Below, piece after piece: positions 1-12,010 of a DNA stretch of 64,000 nt. Every line of letters starts with the position of its first letter. Within the stretch, counting starts at the first letter, position 1. The translations under genes and the position numbers were made by a program. The notes under the pieces are model-generated. The model ran no database searches, was not told the origin of the DNA, and saw only the letters and a list, made by a program, of their open reading frames with translations. This stretch comes from Byssothecium circinans (lineage: Eukaryota; Ascomycota; Dothideomycetes; Pleosporales; Massarinaceae), in assembly GCA_010015675.1 (NCBI GenBank), contig ML977030.1:110724-174723 (forward strand), read 5' to 3'.

Positions 1-478
1 AAAGAGAGCGCTGGAGAGACCATGTGGTGAAAGCGCCACACGCCCAGCTATTCACCCCAGACTTGGCTCGTAGAGCGGTGAGCCATATGAGCATGTTTGG
101 CGCCCTCACTCCACTCCACCCGCAGCCTTAGCCTCAGCTCACGTACGCTTATCGGGTCAGCACACCATACCCGCCCCTCCACCAACATTGTCACATGGCG
201 GCGCCCATTCACTGGTACCCTTGTCGTTTCTTCCCGCAAGTGGCCATAGCTTCGTCTTAGTCGCCTGAGCTTTTTGAGCACCTGGTGGAATCCTTCGCTG
301 CTTGATCTGAATAAGACCCTCTTGGACCCTGCCTACATTGCTTTTCTCTTTCTCCAGGCTGTTGGTGACTGTTGCATTACCCACCCTTCCCTTTGTCCTT
401 TTGTCAGCCTCGACCGCGCGCGCCACTTGAGAGAGAGAGGGAGACGGATCTTTCGCCAGCACTTTTACGTTCTTCGCC
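1..478 (+). promoter_or_regulatory. 5' flank of the antiporter gene
   Basis: This leading stretch holds no convincing gene: the open frames on both strands are short and mutually overlapping. The last 150 bases before the ATG at 479 are pyrimidine-rich (CTTTTCTCTTTCTCC at about 344-358), which is common in fungal promoters and 5' leaders. I see no clear TATA box. Assignment as promoter/leader is by position only. Confidence 0.4.
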
Positions 479-3337
479 ATGTCGTCGACTGCGGGACATT
501 CTTCGGCGGACGCGGTACCCACTGCGACGCCGCAGGGTGGTGTCTTTGACGATATCTCCCCGGTGGCAGTCGATCCCAAGAATCCGATCATCTTGTTCAT
601 TATCCAGGTAGGAAATTGCCTGCACGTGTGCATGTTTGAGAAAGACGCGTTCGCTGACGGCTGGCTATACAGGTCGCCATCATCATCTTCTTTTGTCGAG
701 CGCTCAACTGGCCGCTATCCAAGATCCGACAACCGCGTGTCATATCCGAAGTCATTGGAGGCATCCTACTGGGTCCGACTGTCATGGGCCGCATACCGCA
801 CTTCACCGAAACCATCTTCCCCCAGGCCGCCATGACGAATTTGAATCTGGTTGCGAATCTCGGGCTCGTGCTCTTCCTGTTTATCATTGGACTCGAGGTT
901 GACTTGCGCTTCTTGGTCAGCAACTGGAAGGTCGCGCTAAACGTCGGTATGGTCAGCATGATAATTCCATTCGGGCTGGGATGTGCGCTGGCGGTCGGGT
1001 TGCACAATCAGTTCAAGGGCGAGCCGGGCATGGTCGATATCGACTTTCCTGTCTTCATGCTGTTCATTGGTGTGGCTATGGCGATTACCGCGTTCCCGGT
1101 GCTTTGTCGTATCTTGACGGAGCTGAAACTGCTCATGACGCCTGTGGGAGTCATTGTTCTGGCAGCTGGTGTTGGAAACGACGTTGTTGGTAAGATTACG
1201 CCCCGCTACTTTGTGTCCCAAGGCTAATATATGTCGCCCAGGTTGGATTTTATTGGCACTCTGCGTCGCACTCGTCAACGCTAATAATGGCCTCACCGCA
1301 CTCTGGGTGCTGCTGACCTGCCTCGGCTTCATCCTTTTCCTCGTATACGCCGTACGGCCTGTCTTCGTCTGGATTCTCCGCAGGAACCGCGCTCTTCAGG
1401 ATGGACCAAGTCAGGGCATGATCGCCCTCACGCTCCTTCTATGTCTCGCCTCATCTTTCTTTACCGGTATCATTGGCGTGCATCCCATTTTCGGAGCTTT
1501 CTTGGCGGGCTTGATCTGCCCGCACGAAGGTGGTTTCGCTATCAAGGTCACGGAAAAGATTGAGGATTTGATTGGCGCCTTGTTTCTCCCGCTGTATTTT
1601 ACGCTCTCTGGACTCAACACCAATATTGGTCTCTTGGATAGCGGCATCGTCTGGGGCTATGTCGTTGCGGTCATTGTCGTCGCTTTCTTCTCCAAGTTCA
1701 TAGGTGCGACGGTTGCGGCGAGATTCACGGGCATGTTGTGGCGTGAATGCTTTGCTATTGGATCGTTGATGAGTTGCAAGGGTTTGGTCGAACTCATTGT
1801 GTTGGTAAGTGAAGATCAAAACTCAGAATGTTGTAATATCTAATGAGAACAGAATATTGGACTCAACGCTAAGATCTTGAGCACACGAACGTTTACCATT
1901 TTCGTCGTCATGGCTCTCGTCACCACCTTCCTCTCGTCGCCATTGACCATCTACTTCTATCCGCTGTGGTATCAGAAAAAGGTAGAGGCATTTAGGCGAG
2001 GCGAGATCGACTGGGACACTGGCAAGCCTGCGGATGGAACAGACAGCATTGCGGAAGTTGCGCAATACGACAAGGTGACTGCTCAGAAAATCAGGCATTT
2101 CACGGTTTATCTCCGTCTGGACAGCATGCCCAATCTGCTCGCATTCACGTCTCTGTTCGGTGGACTTTCATCCATGCCCGCGGAGAAGGTGCATCCTGCT
2201 GTTGACAAGGCTGCTAGTACTAGCAAGGAGACGGGTGACTCGTCAGTACCGGAGGAAGCGCCCGTGCGACCAGTCGAAGCTTATGGATTGCGTCTACTCA
2301 ATCTAACCGATCGTGGATCTTCCGTCATGGCTGTATCTGAGATTGAATCCTACACTGCGCACGATCCCGTCGTCAACACCTTCCGCACTTTTGGCCGCCT
2401 GCACAACCTTGCCGTCAGCGGTGAAGTCCTTGTCGTTCCCGAGTCTTCGTTCGCCGACACCATCAGCACGCGCGCCGCCGAATCCGATCTCCTCCTTCTC
2501 CCGTGGAGTGAGACTGGCGGTATGAGTGAACAGACCATCATCGAGGACAAGGGCACAAAGAACAAGCTGGTGGCACCGTCATACATCACCTTCGTCAACG
2601 AAACGCTCCAACAATCCACCATCCCCGTCGCCATCCTCGTAAACAAGAACTTCGGCGGCAGCAAAAACAAGGAAAAGAAAGGCAAACCAAGACTCTCACG
2701 AACAATCAGCAGCGTCAGTCTCCACAGCACACGAGACAAGGAATTCGCAGCGCCCATCGCCGACCGCAGCCACCACATCTTCTTCCCCTTCTTCGGCGGC
2801 GAAGACGACAAGACGGCGCTCCGCCTCGTCCTCCAGCTCGCCTCGAACCCCGAAGTCACGGCCACGATCGTCCGCTTCGACGTCCCCAGCGAGTTCTTCG
2901 CACAAGACACCACCACCTCCTCCTCGGGCTCCTCCCCCGCCAAAAACGACGACAAGACCGTCGTAACAACATCCGCGACCCCCCGCGACGCAGACGCAAA
3001 CTTCTTCGCCTCGCTGCGCGCCTCGCTCCCGGCCGAACTCTCCAACCGCGTCGTCTTCGAGACGGTGACGTCTGACAGTCCGCTCAAGGACGTGCTCGCG
3101 CGCGCCAGCATCGAGGTCGGGCAGAACCCCAAGAACGCGGGTGATCTCATCGTCTTAGGGCGGAACATCGGGAATCACGTCTTCTCCAAGGTGGTGGGTG
3201 CTGGTGGTGGTGAGGATGGGAATGGGATTTCGAGGGTGGAGTCGAGGCCTGTGGCGAGCGCGTTGGGGGTATTGGCTGAGAGGGTGTGGGAGGGGAAGAG
3301 TGGGGCTAGTTTGTTGGTTGTTAAGGCTGGGGTTTGA
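479..3337 (+). CDS. KHA1: K+/H+ antiporter, CPA2 family (Kha1-like)
   Basis: Four exons join in frame (479-607, 673-1189, 1242-1804, 1853-3337) to give 897 residues, close to the 873 of yeast Kha1. Introns at 608-672, 1190-1241 and 1805-1852 have GTAGGA/GTAAGA/GTAAGT donors and AG acceptors. The first half is a run of hydrophobic helices with CPA2 signatures: [16 protein letters not shown], then [15 protein letters not shown], then a GVGNDVVGW segment that spans intron 2. The second half (about 430 residues) is hydrophilic, matching the long cytosolic tail of the family. Family knowledge: Kha1 exchanges potassium for protons in Golgi-like compartments. The ATG at 479 sits in a good context (GCCATGTC) and starts the first exon. 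Nothing appears broken. Confidence 0.93.
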
Positions 3338-4242
3338 GGGGTGTTGGGTGGTGTAGCGGAGTAGGGAGTAGGGAGTAGGGGTGTTGGCGTTATGGAGCTT
3401 GGATAGGTGGTTCATGTATGGAACTTTGCTTGAGTGTGTGGTTGATGGTTGATGCATATGGGCAATATCGGCGTCTCTTTCTTTCTTTTTTTTTTTGTTA
3501 CTCTTTCTTACTCACGCCATCTGCGACCCTGGTCGGCGCCATGTTTTCGGGATATCCATGGAAGATTGCATCTAGAGAGACAGCTAGACACACACACAGA
3601 GAGAGAGAGAAAGACTTGCATAAATGGAATGGAATGGTATGGTATGGTAGGGTATGAACGGCTAGATCTTGAATGAGTACATAGAGAGGGCCTTTGGTCT
3701 TTGGTCTTTGGATCTGTATGTGGTAGTCATATGTAAATGGGCATTTCACAGGGGAAAATATACATGGATTCGATTCATGGCTTCATAAGACGCGTCTTGC
3801 ACTTGCTGTTATTATTGTTATTGTTGTTATTCTTGGTAAATAGAAACAACATGGTTGATGAACTAAGATGAGAGCCCTCCCCCGCTGCCCCTATCCTATC
3901 GATAACTGACTGCTAGCATCCATCCCCCGCACGTCCGCAAAAACCCGCGGAACACCCCTGCGCCTTTTTCGTTTTCCGATCTGCTCGCCCAAACGTCACG
4001 CGAACCCCTGCTCTGCCGAAATTTCCTCGACGCGTCTTGAGAAAAGAAAGCGGCCAACCTCCTTTTGCGCATCATATTGCATTATTTGACGTCACCCACA
4101 CGCAGTCCCATTCCCACCCGTTGATACGGATACGCCTTCCTTTATTCCCGCACCTCGCGTCTCGTCTCACATACAGGAATTTTCGCACTTGGGATTTTGG
4201 GCGTGCGTGAGTAGCCATTGCGACTGCGACTGCGACTTGGAC
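3338..4242. other. Intergenic, antiporter to AT-hook gene
   Basis: No gene is visible in these 900 bases. The proximal part should contain the antiporter 3' UTR. It has a T-rich tract (3480-3497), a GA/CA microsatellite (about 3590-3612) and GGTATGGTATGGTAGGGTATG pentamer slippage near 3633. Bases 3860-4190 would be the promoter of the next gene. Confidence 0.5.
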
Positions 4243-5373
4243 ATGGACAGCGAACCGGCCAAGAAGCGCGGACGGCCGAGGAAGGTGGTGGTTGAGGAGA
4301 CGGGAGCGGTGGAGAAGTCTGGGAGTGCGAGTGCGAGTGGAGGTGTGAGGAACGCGTCTACGAAGACGGGGGGTGCGAAGACGAAGGTGGGGAATAATGA
4401 GGGGGGTGGTGTGAAGAAGGGGGTGAAAAGTAGTACATCGACGACGCCGACGGCGAAGCCTGCGAGCGGTACCGCGACAACGATGACGGCGAAAGCTACA
4501 GGGGCTGCGAAAGCGGCGAAGACGAATAAAGTGACTAAGAGCGCGACGGCATCGAAGGGTACCATCGCTACGAAGGGCAAGACTGCTGCTGCTGCTGCTG
4601 CCGCGGTGGAAAAGACCGTTGGAAAAGCAGGGGGAGAGGGCGACGGAGAGCGGCAACCCGTAGCGGCAAAGCAGACATACCCCGTAACGGCGGCGACGAG
4701 TAAGATCCTCAACGAGGTAGCCAAGACAGGGACTCTGAAGACGATGGCGACGGGCACCACGACGCAAGCAGCGGTGGTAGAGAAAGCGAAAGCGAGAGCG
4801 ATACCAGAAGATGTTCACGCAGACACCTCGATCCCCAAAACCACCGTGCGTTCTGCACCCGCAACCCCATCGTCGTCGGCGCAGAAACCAGTAGCCTCAT
4901 CCTCCATACCACCGACAACACCAACACCGACACCCACACCGTCATCCACCCCCCCCACCTCCGTCCCACGACCCACAAATCTTCCCCCCAGTCCTCCTCC
5001 TCCTCCAAAAACAACACCACCCCCACCACCAAAGCCCACCCCCCGAGCAACAACCATCCCCCTCCCCCGCACCCCCATAAACCCCTACACCTACACGCAC
5101 ACGCCCGCGCACACAACGTCCGCGCCCGCGCCGCCGCGCCCAAAACCCCTCTCCGCGGAAGCCATCGAGAAGCAGCAGATCGAGCAGGCGATCCGCGAAG
5201 GCCGGATGCCGCAGAAGTACAAGCCCGCTGCGCGCAGGGTGCTCGGGCTCATGGTGGGGATCCCCGTGGTGATTGTGTTTGGGTGGGAGCTGTGGAAGCG
5301 GTATGATAGGACTATACGGACGAAGTTTGAGGTGGAGATGGTGGAGAAGACGGGGAGGGGGGAGGCGGTTTGA
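4243..5373 (+). CDS. AT-hook-containing, C-terminally anchored low-complexity protein
   Basis: A single exon encodes 376 residues from the ATG at 4243; the open frame also runs 18 codons upstream to 4189, but 4243 gives an immediate start before a basic AT-hook-like motif (KKRGRPRK, residues 7-14). Residues 15-290 are low complexity: Ala/Thr/Lys-rich, with a poly-Ala stretch, then a Pro/Thr/Ser-rich part. Residues about 305-375 look folded: a charged helix (EAIEKQQIEQAIREGRMPQK) followed by one hydrophobic segment at about 333-350 and a short charged tail. An AT-hook and a membrane segment in one protein would suit a nuclear-envelope or mitochondrial protein, but the hook may be chance in a Lys/Arg-rich region. 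I do not recognise the family. Confidence 0.72.
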   Translation: MDSEPAKKRGRPRKVVVEETGAVEKSGSASASGGVRNASTKTGGAKTKVGNNEGGGVKKGVKSSTSTTPTAKPASGTATTMTAKATGAAKAAKTNKVTKSATASKGTIATKGKTAAAAAAAVEKTVGKAGGEGDGERQPVAAKQTYPVTAATSKILNEVAKTGTLKTMATGTTTQAAVVEKAKARAIPEDVHADTSIPKTTVRSAPATPSSSAQKPVASSSIPPTTPTPTPTPSSTPPTSVPRPTNLPPSPPPPPKTTPPPPPKPTPRATTIPLPRTPINPYTYTHTPAHTTSAPAPPRPKPLSAEAIEKQQIEQAIREGRMPQKYKPAARRVLGLMVGIPVVIVFGWELWKRYDRTIRTKFEVEMVEKTGRGEAV

Positions 5374-5602
5374 AGGGATGCGATGTGGTGTGATGGGATG
5401 TGGTGGGAATAAATTCCGCAGAGAATTTTGTCTTGGTCTGCCCCGTACGTGCCTACTTAGGTGCGATATCTATGTATAGAGAGAGTATGTATATAATCAG
5501 CACCCACTTCTACTTCTTTGACGAGTTTGGACGTGCACATGTACATAATTCTAGCATATTAATAGAGTAAGAGAAAATGTACCGTTTTCCAAACCCCCCC
5601 TT

Positions 5603-5618
5603 CCCCCCCCCCCCCCCC
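5603..5618. repeat. C16 homopolymer
   Basis: Sixteen consecutive C, preceded by a separate run of seven C at about 5594-5600. Length is likely unstable in sequencing and in vivo. Confidence 0.95.
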
Positions 5619-5903
5619 AAAATAAAAAACCAAGCTCTCTCTTCTTTTCGAATAAATATAAATGTAGGCTTGCCGCCTACCTCTACCCCTTTCCCAAGAA
5701 CTAACCAACTACCTCACGGCCCTTTAACGCTAATGCCGATACTGCAACACCCTCCCTCCCTTCTCCTTCTCCTTGGAGTTGCAGCCATCGCGAGTTAGAT
5801 AGAGGGCCACGAGGCCCAATTTTCGCAGCGGTAATTACCGATATCCAGCTTTTACACCTGGGGTTGGATCTCGTCCTCGTCCCTCTCTGTGTGACTAACC
5901 AAC

Positions 5904-5940
5904 ACCGTACCGTACCGTAACGTAACGTAACGTAACGTAC
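5904..5940. repeat. Pentanucleotide tandem, CGTAC to CGTAA
   Basis: Seven consecutive pentamers: CGTAC twice, CGTAA four times, then CGTAC. Another slippage-prone stretch at 6135-6235 carries ACTTG/ACTCG/ACCCG pentamer variants. Neither matches the fungal telomere unit TTAGGG. Confidence 0.85.
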
Positions 5941-6860
5941 AGAACCCGCACTTGACGATATATGGCTCAAACTGAACCGCCGCAGAACCCGGCCTCTCGT
6001 TCTGTTCGTTGGTACACTGTAAGCGAGAGCGAGAGCAAGCAGTAAGACCTAGGTCTGTCTAGTGGTGATTGGTGATAAGTGATGGGGATGGGGATGTTGT
6101 GTCCGGCCATCCTCCCTCCTCCCCGGTTTACATTGCCTTACCTTGTCTTGCCTTGAGTCAACTTGTCTTGGTTTGAGTCAACTCGACTCGACTTGACTTT
6201 AACTTGACTTTTACTCGACTCGACCCGACCCGACCATCTCCACTGCAAAACCACAGCAGCCAGCTCACCCAGCTCACCGTGCCCAACCTCAACGTCACAC
6301 TTCTCCCTCTCGTCTCCCTCTCGACTTCGACTCTATTAAAGGCCTAGTACACTGTACACAGTACAACGCTCAGCACTCGCGAACCGCCCCCCTCTCCTTA
6401 TCCCTTCATTTTACCTCACCTCAGCTCCATTGCCCAAAGCCCAGCGCCTAGAGCCCAACGCCCCAAGCCTAGCGCCAAACAAGTCCGTAACTCAACCGTG
6501 TACGTGTATGTGTACGACATCCGCTCAGGCTCAGCGCGAGAAGGGCGTCGTGGTTTGGAGATACGATGAAGATGCACAAGCTGTGTGGGTTGCGGGTTGC
6601 GGGTTGCTGGTGCTGGTGCTGGTGCGTGTGGCGTGTAGTAATATGGATGCAGGTCCAGGCAAGATAGTGACGGTGGCGGTGGCGGTGGCGGTCGAGATGA
6701 TCGTGCATGTGTCGCGGCGGATGAGGCGTGCTTGTGAGCGCTCAATCGGGATGGGGATTGCGATTGCGACTGGGATTAGGATTAGGATACCGACGAAGGG
6801 ATAACTAGCCAGGGGGGACGCTTGAGGAGGGAGGCGTCGTTGGTTGTTGGTTATTGCGAA

Positions 6861-7073
6861 GGAGGTAGAAGGAGAGGGAGGTAGAAGGAGAGGGAGGTAG
6901 AAGGAGAGGGAGGTAGAAGGAGAGGGANNNNNNNNNNNNNNNNNNNNNNNNNNNNNNNNNNNNNNNNNNNNNNNNNNNNNNNNNNNNNNNNNNNNNNNNN
7001 NNNNNNNGGAGGTAGAAGGAGAGGGAGGTAGAAGGAGAGGGAGGTAGAAGGAGAGGGAGGTAGAAGGAGAGGG
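6861..7073. repeat. 16-bp minisatellite GGAGGTAGAAGGAGAG
   Basis: At least eight near-perfect 16-bp units flank the assembly gap on both sides. In reverse translation it produces a spurious Pro/Ser/Leu 16-residue repeat, which explains the long minus-strand open frames over it. The array is purine-rich on the plus strand. Confidence 0.93.
6928..7007. other. Assembly gap of 80 N inside the minisatellite
   Basis: Eighty undetermined bases. The unit phase before the gap (ends GGA) and after it (starts GGAGGTAG) is compatible with a true length of 16n-3, not 80, so the number of N is probably a placeholder and the array length is unknown. Confidence 0.97.
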
Positions 7074-7910
7074 AAGATGCATCAGTAGATGGAGAGGTAG
7101 GACTGACTGGGGCGGTGTTGAATGAATGAATCAATGAATAGAGTAGGAGATAATGAAATTGTAGACAGGCACCAGTAATTGCTGTAAAGGAGGACGGATC
7201 CGTAGGGAAGAGCCTGAGCTTGAGAATGTACTGTATGTACTATAACGTCTATTAACACCGGCATCTCGCATGGAGATTTCACCTTCTTCCTTTCGTCCCC
7301 TCTCTATGCGCCTGTCGAGCTTTTCGAAATGTGTGTGCTGTACCTACACTGCAGCGAGAAAGTGCGTGATTGAGAGAGAGTGGGGGAGAAGAGAGGGAGG
7401 GGAGGAACATTACAGCAGCATGCCTTTACGATACCTTGTAATGCGATGACTCCGGCTCTGACACCCAGCGATGAGCTACACTCGCGACAACCTGATGCAG
7501 CACCGCAAAAGGAGGAAACCAGCGCGACAGCGTGACAGACAGCGCAGTCACGAGGAGAAGCGACGCTATGCAGCTGACGTGAAGTTTACAAACACAGACA
7601 GACTATTTCTATGTGTGGGCGGGGGTGTGTAGACGCACCTACTTTATGGAGACGTGTGCGCGCATTGACAAGAGGCTGTGTGTGTGAAGGTAGGTGGAGC
7701 GCTAGGGAGAGCGACGGCAGGGTTGGGGCGCACGCAGTGCGAGGATGAAAATCGACAGTGAGTATGGACCGGTATGGGGATAGGCGCGACGACGATGGGG
7801 TTGCAGAGCAACAACGGGAACGTTGAGCGACGGTGGGGTAGGGCGCAGCGCGAAGAGTGAAAGGGACGATGAGCACGAGGGAAGAAGCGCGATAGTGAGG
7901 AACATGGAGC

Positions 7911-7980
7911 GACGGTAAGGTTGGGGGGACGGTAAGGTTGGGGGGACGGTAAGGTTGGGGGGACGGTAAGGTTGGAGCGA
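7911..7980. repeat. 18-bp minisatellite GACGGTAAGGTTGGGGGG
   Basis: Four tandem units in 70 bases, G-rich on the plus strand; the outer units are diverged (GAGCGACGGTAAGG). Confidence 0.85.
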
Positions 7981-8413
7981 CAGTAAGATTGTAGAGCAAC
8001 ACCAGGAACGTAGAGCGACGGCGAGGTCAGGGATGGCAGCAAGCATGAAGGCAGCGACAGCAACATTGGGAACGACGGCAGCAGTAAGAGGCGACGGCAC
8101 AATCAGTAGAGGAAGAGTGACGATGAGGTGGAGCGACAACAACAGTGATAAGAGCATGATAGAGGAAGGCATTGTATTGACGATAACCGTGATGAGAACC
8201 CAAACACCATAGACCTGACTTTGAACCACTGATAACCGTGACGACGACCAACCACCATGATAACCAAGAACCAACCATGCAACAACCTTGACGACCGACG
8301 ACGATGATGACCAACCCTAATACTGACAACCCATGACCATGATCATGAACCAACTACCGTGAACCAACAACCATCAAGACCAGCAACCATAACCATGAAG
8401 ACCAACCACCATG

Positions 8414-8634
8414 ACCAGTGCTGTTCTGTCTTTGACCTGACCCGAAGGCGCCGGACAGAGTGCAGCAACCACCAAGACCAGCAACCATAGCAACCAAGAC
8501 CAACAACCATCGAGACCAGCAACCAAGACCAACAACCAGCAACCATAGCAACCAAGACCAACAACCAAACCCAGCTCAAGTACCAGTGCTGTTCTATCAT
8601 TGACCTGACCCGTGGGCGCCAGACAGAGTGCAGC
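8414..8634. repeat. 53-bp direct repeat pair around CAACCA-rich DNA
   Basis: The 53 bases at 8414-8466 and 8582-8634 match apart from a few substitutions; both begin with ACCAGTGCTGTTCT and end with CAGAGTGCAGC. The 115 bases between them are made of AACCAAGACC-type low-complexity sequence. No coding role is evident. Confidence 0.8.
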
Positions 8635-8732
8635 TTCCATATCTTGTGAGCACCCTGATGACCAACACAAGGGACCCTATGGCCTTGAACCATACCCTGT
8701 ACCGTGCGCGATAACTATGACTTTGACCAATC

Positions 8733-8758
8733 GTGTGCGTGTGCGTGTGCGTGTGCGA
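8733..8758. repeat. GTGTGC hexamer microsatellite
   Basis: About four tandem GTGTGC units. Confidence 0.85.
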
Positions 8759-11466
8759 GCTGCAATCAGGCAGCAACACCAGCACGCGCTGTCTCAGAGG
8801 CTGTTGCGGAGCACTGGACTGTACCACAGTCGTTGGCGGTCACGTACCAGGCGTTCTGTCGGCGAACCGATTACTAGCCTGTCTTACTGACCAACAGTCG
8901 GGACCGAGCATGCTGCGCAGACCAACAGCGTGAGAGCTGGCGTGGGGGTGAGGCTGGAGACCGAGCGTTGTCGACAAGGTGGGGTGGTGGGGTGATGAGA
9001 AGTGGGAGGTTAGGAGGTGGGGTGCTGAGATGCCGACGCAGTGAGGTGGCCAATGGACGTGGACGTGGAGGCGGCGCATTGGATGCAGTCGCAGATGGAC
9101 GTGATTGGCATGAGGCAGTGGTGCAGTGATGCAGTGCGTGGTGTCCGTGAGGCAGCCGCGATGAGTGAGGGAGAGGGCAGAGCTCAGCATGAGGTGAGGC
9201 GACGACGTGTATGATGGAGGTCGCTCATGGTGGTGCGTCATGTGTGAGAGGATGACTGTAACTGGTCAGTGACGTGAAGCAGTGGTGGAGGGGTAATATC
9301 AAACCGAAGGTGACATGATGTCAAAGACATGATGTGGATGGATGACATGATTCAAGGATCAATGTCAATGAAGATGAGATGATGATTGGAATGCTTCATC
9401 TGATGGAGGAGGTTTTGGATGAGTTGGTAAAGTGGTGTGGAGCTGAAGTGGAAAGAAGGTGTCGTGGTGGAGGAGGGCCGCTCTTTATATAGTCCACCCT
9501 CACTTGGCGGCTGACTAAGGCACGTGACCTAAACGAGACATAAGCGAGGATAGGCGAGATTTAGCGAGCAATGCACGTACCAGAGGCTTCGGTAGAGCGA
9601 GTTTGTGGTGGGTGACCACATGTGCAGTGAGTGTGAGAGGGTGTGAGTCACTGCGGGTTAGGCAGCAGCGCCGAATCCGGGGTGAAGGGGAGAGCGGAAT
9701 GTGAGGGTGAAGCGCGTGTGGAAGATGCGATGAGCGTGTGGCATGTGTATCCCAGTATCATAGAAGGACTTCGAGGCTGGCGATATATGTAGGAGACCAG
9801 AGGTTGAGTATATAATTCAGTGTCCTGTCGCAACGCTGGTCTAGCTCAAGGTACCAGAGGTAGAGCGGCTGTGACTTGGAAGCGTCCTGGACGGATTTCA
9901 TCTGTACTTGCATATGTGCGCGACATGCAGCACGATCATCGTGAGAGGTTGGGGTTGGGCGAGGGGGGTCTCTGCTGTTCTAATGCCACGCAGATCATGA
10001 GCTCCACCAATGGATGTAGAAGAGAATTTTCGATGATGAAAAAGATGATTCAAGAGAGGAGAACGTTTGATTTGATATTATGAAAGGATCTCTGTATGAA
10101 ATAGAGCACTCGAGGCTGTTGTGGGCGGGCGCAATGAAATTGGACAGACAAGAGAAGTGACCATCCCAGCGCAACTTCCTGCAACCTCGAAGCCTGCTGG
10201 GATTGAATTGAGATATGAAGATGTTTAAAAAAATTAAATGAATTGATGTTTACGAAAAGATACACCTCACCTCGTCGCCGCGAATTGCTGCTGGCGACAG
10301 CCTTATTCGTGAGCCTCAACAGCCCTCTAGCGCACGGGTGAGTTCACCAGAGCCTTCTCCAATGGTACAAGGGCCGTCCATACGTGGCTGCATGAGTAAA
10401 AAGGTCGCTGTGATAGTTCGTGATGATGAGTAGGAAGACAAGCGCTCGAGGAACCAGCGATGTAGTTCAGCCAGCAGGGCGATGATTGGTGGACGTCATC
10501 TGAACCTTGTACGAATGATCGCCGGCGCTAATGCGCGACATCTACTTCAAGCCATCAGAGCTACAGCAACGTTTCCATGTGTCAAGATGAGGCAGCGCCT
10601 TGATGATCTGCTTTGTGAGATTGCCGTAGACCACACTTTTACATTATGACACGATGCCCGGGCCCTAAATTGCCATCGCGGCGCGCTTTGGTCGCTGGAA
10701 ACTCGTTACCCAATGCGAATCAAGTCAAGCACTTTGCCATCGTACGTGTAGGGCGCGCTGTAGGACGGAATGGAGATACCCAAGACAGCATACAGTTTCT
10801 CAACACCATGTAGACAATCCTTCGAGCACACCATTCTGTTCGTCACTACTGAAAGCCCGAGAACGCAGACCACGCATCTACCTTGCCGCGGCTTCTCCAC
10901 CATATGAACCCATCAAAACATGTACACCTCTTCCAATAGCCTTTGTGTATCCGTTCACCCAGGCTACCTCTCCCAAACAGCACACAGCGCACCATCGAGC
11001 GCATAATCACACATCAACAACGCCACCAAACCCTTACACCAGCTCGAGCAATCCCAGCAATCGCGACAATCGCAAAAACAGAAGAGCCGCTGATTACAAT
11101 CAAAACCGGGGGCGGCAACATCACGACACGCTGAAGTATGTGGACGCCATCATGACCGCTGCGAACTCCCAGATGCTAGGATACCATCGGCCGAGCCACA
11201 GGTGAATCGAGAATGCGATACAGCCATGGGCGAGGCTAGCGCTACCACAGGAGTGCTTTGAGATTACAAGCAAGAAACACGACGGGCCGCCTGCATATGA
11301 AACTATCACCAACCGGCGCATGCAGCCTAACCAGTAGACCTATCATCCATACCATGGTATAGTACAGTGGGCTCGCAGCTTCAACGCAGTGCCGACTTGA
11401 CAATGCGTCAGCGTGAACAGCTCCATCAATACTACCAGTCCTTCCCCAAAGAAGCCGAACGCTTAC

Positions 11467-12010
11467 CTACATATGCGTCATCACTAACAAGTCACAATCG
11501 CCCTCGTCGGCAATCGCCACATGCCTCTCCGCCTTTCCGACACGCCTCGCTGCTAAAATCGCATACCCGGCCGTATCCGCGCCCCTCACTGCGCAGCCGC
11601 AGACAAACCCCATGTCCATGTCCATCACCTTCGAGACGTACCCTAGTCCTGACACGCCATCACCACCACTCTCGTAACCTTTTCGCACCTCAAACTCGAA
11701 CCCCGTGCCCGTTCCTCCAACTCCCCTCACCCCAACCGTCCACGACATTATACGCCTTACTTACCAAAGCGTACTCCTACCTCACTTTACTTTACCGACG
11801 CGATCGTCCTCACAGCAGCCGCCGACCTCTCTACCGCCACGGCCCACGGGCTTCGCCTACACCTCCCCCCCTCCCCTCCCTCTCAGACGCGGCACTTCCC
11901 TACCTCTAAACACCATTCAACACCGCCTCAGCTATCGCCATCAACCCAGCGTCTTCGACTCTACCGACCAGCCCTTCGAGCATATTCGTCATGTCAGAGT
12001 GAGGTACGTT
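11467..12010 (-). pseudogene. Possible coding relic, family not recognised
   Basis: The minus strand holds an open frame from an ATG at 11748 to a stop at 11467 (93 residues), with a composition that looks protein-like rather than repetitive (ending VAIADEGDCDLLVMTHM). Upstream on the same strand a second open segment (ending IAEAVLNGV at 11906) could be an earlier exon. However, the plus strand across the same bases is also open in two frames, so the call is ambiguous. I see no clear splice pair joining the two parts and do not recognise the family. Reported as a possible decayed or intron-containing gene. Confidence 0.22.

Noticed and set aside
2350..3168. 272-codon minus-strand frame inside the antiporter gene
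   Set aside because: Antisense shadow of the antiporter coding exon; Ser/Thr/Arg-rich and without domain features.
4072..4818. Minus-strand frames over the AT-hook gene
   Set aside because: Shadows of the Ala/Thr/Lys-rich coding frame on the plus strand.
5904..5940. Telomere-like repeat
   Set aside because: The pentamer CGTAA is not a known fungal telomere unit and lies inside single-copy DNA.
6531..7134. Long minus-strand Pro/Ser/Leu repeat protein
   Set aside because: Produced entirely by the 16-bp minisatellite and read through N bases; no start context or flanking domain.
7586..8274. Overlapping minus-strand frames of 138-190 codons
   Set aside because: Three frames open together over an 18-bp repeat and a compositionally biased block; no domain.
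11367..11909. 180-codon plus-strand frame
   Set aside because: Mostly Arg/Pro/Ser/His low-complexity; the opposite strand and another plus frame are equally open, so not called as a gene.
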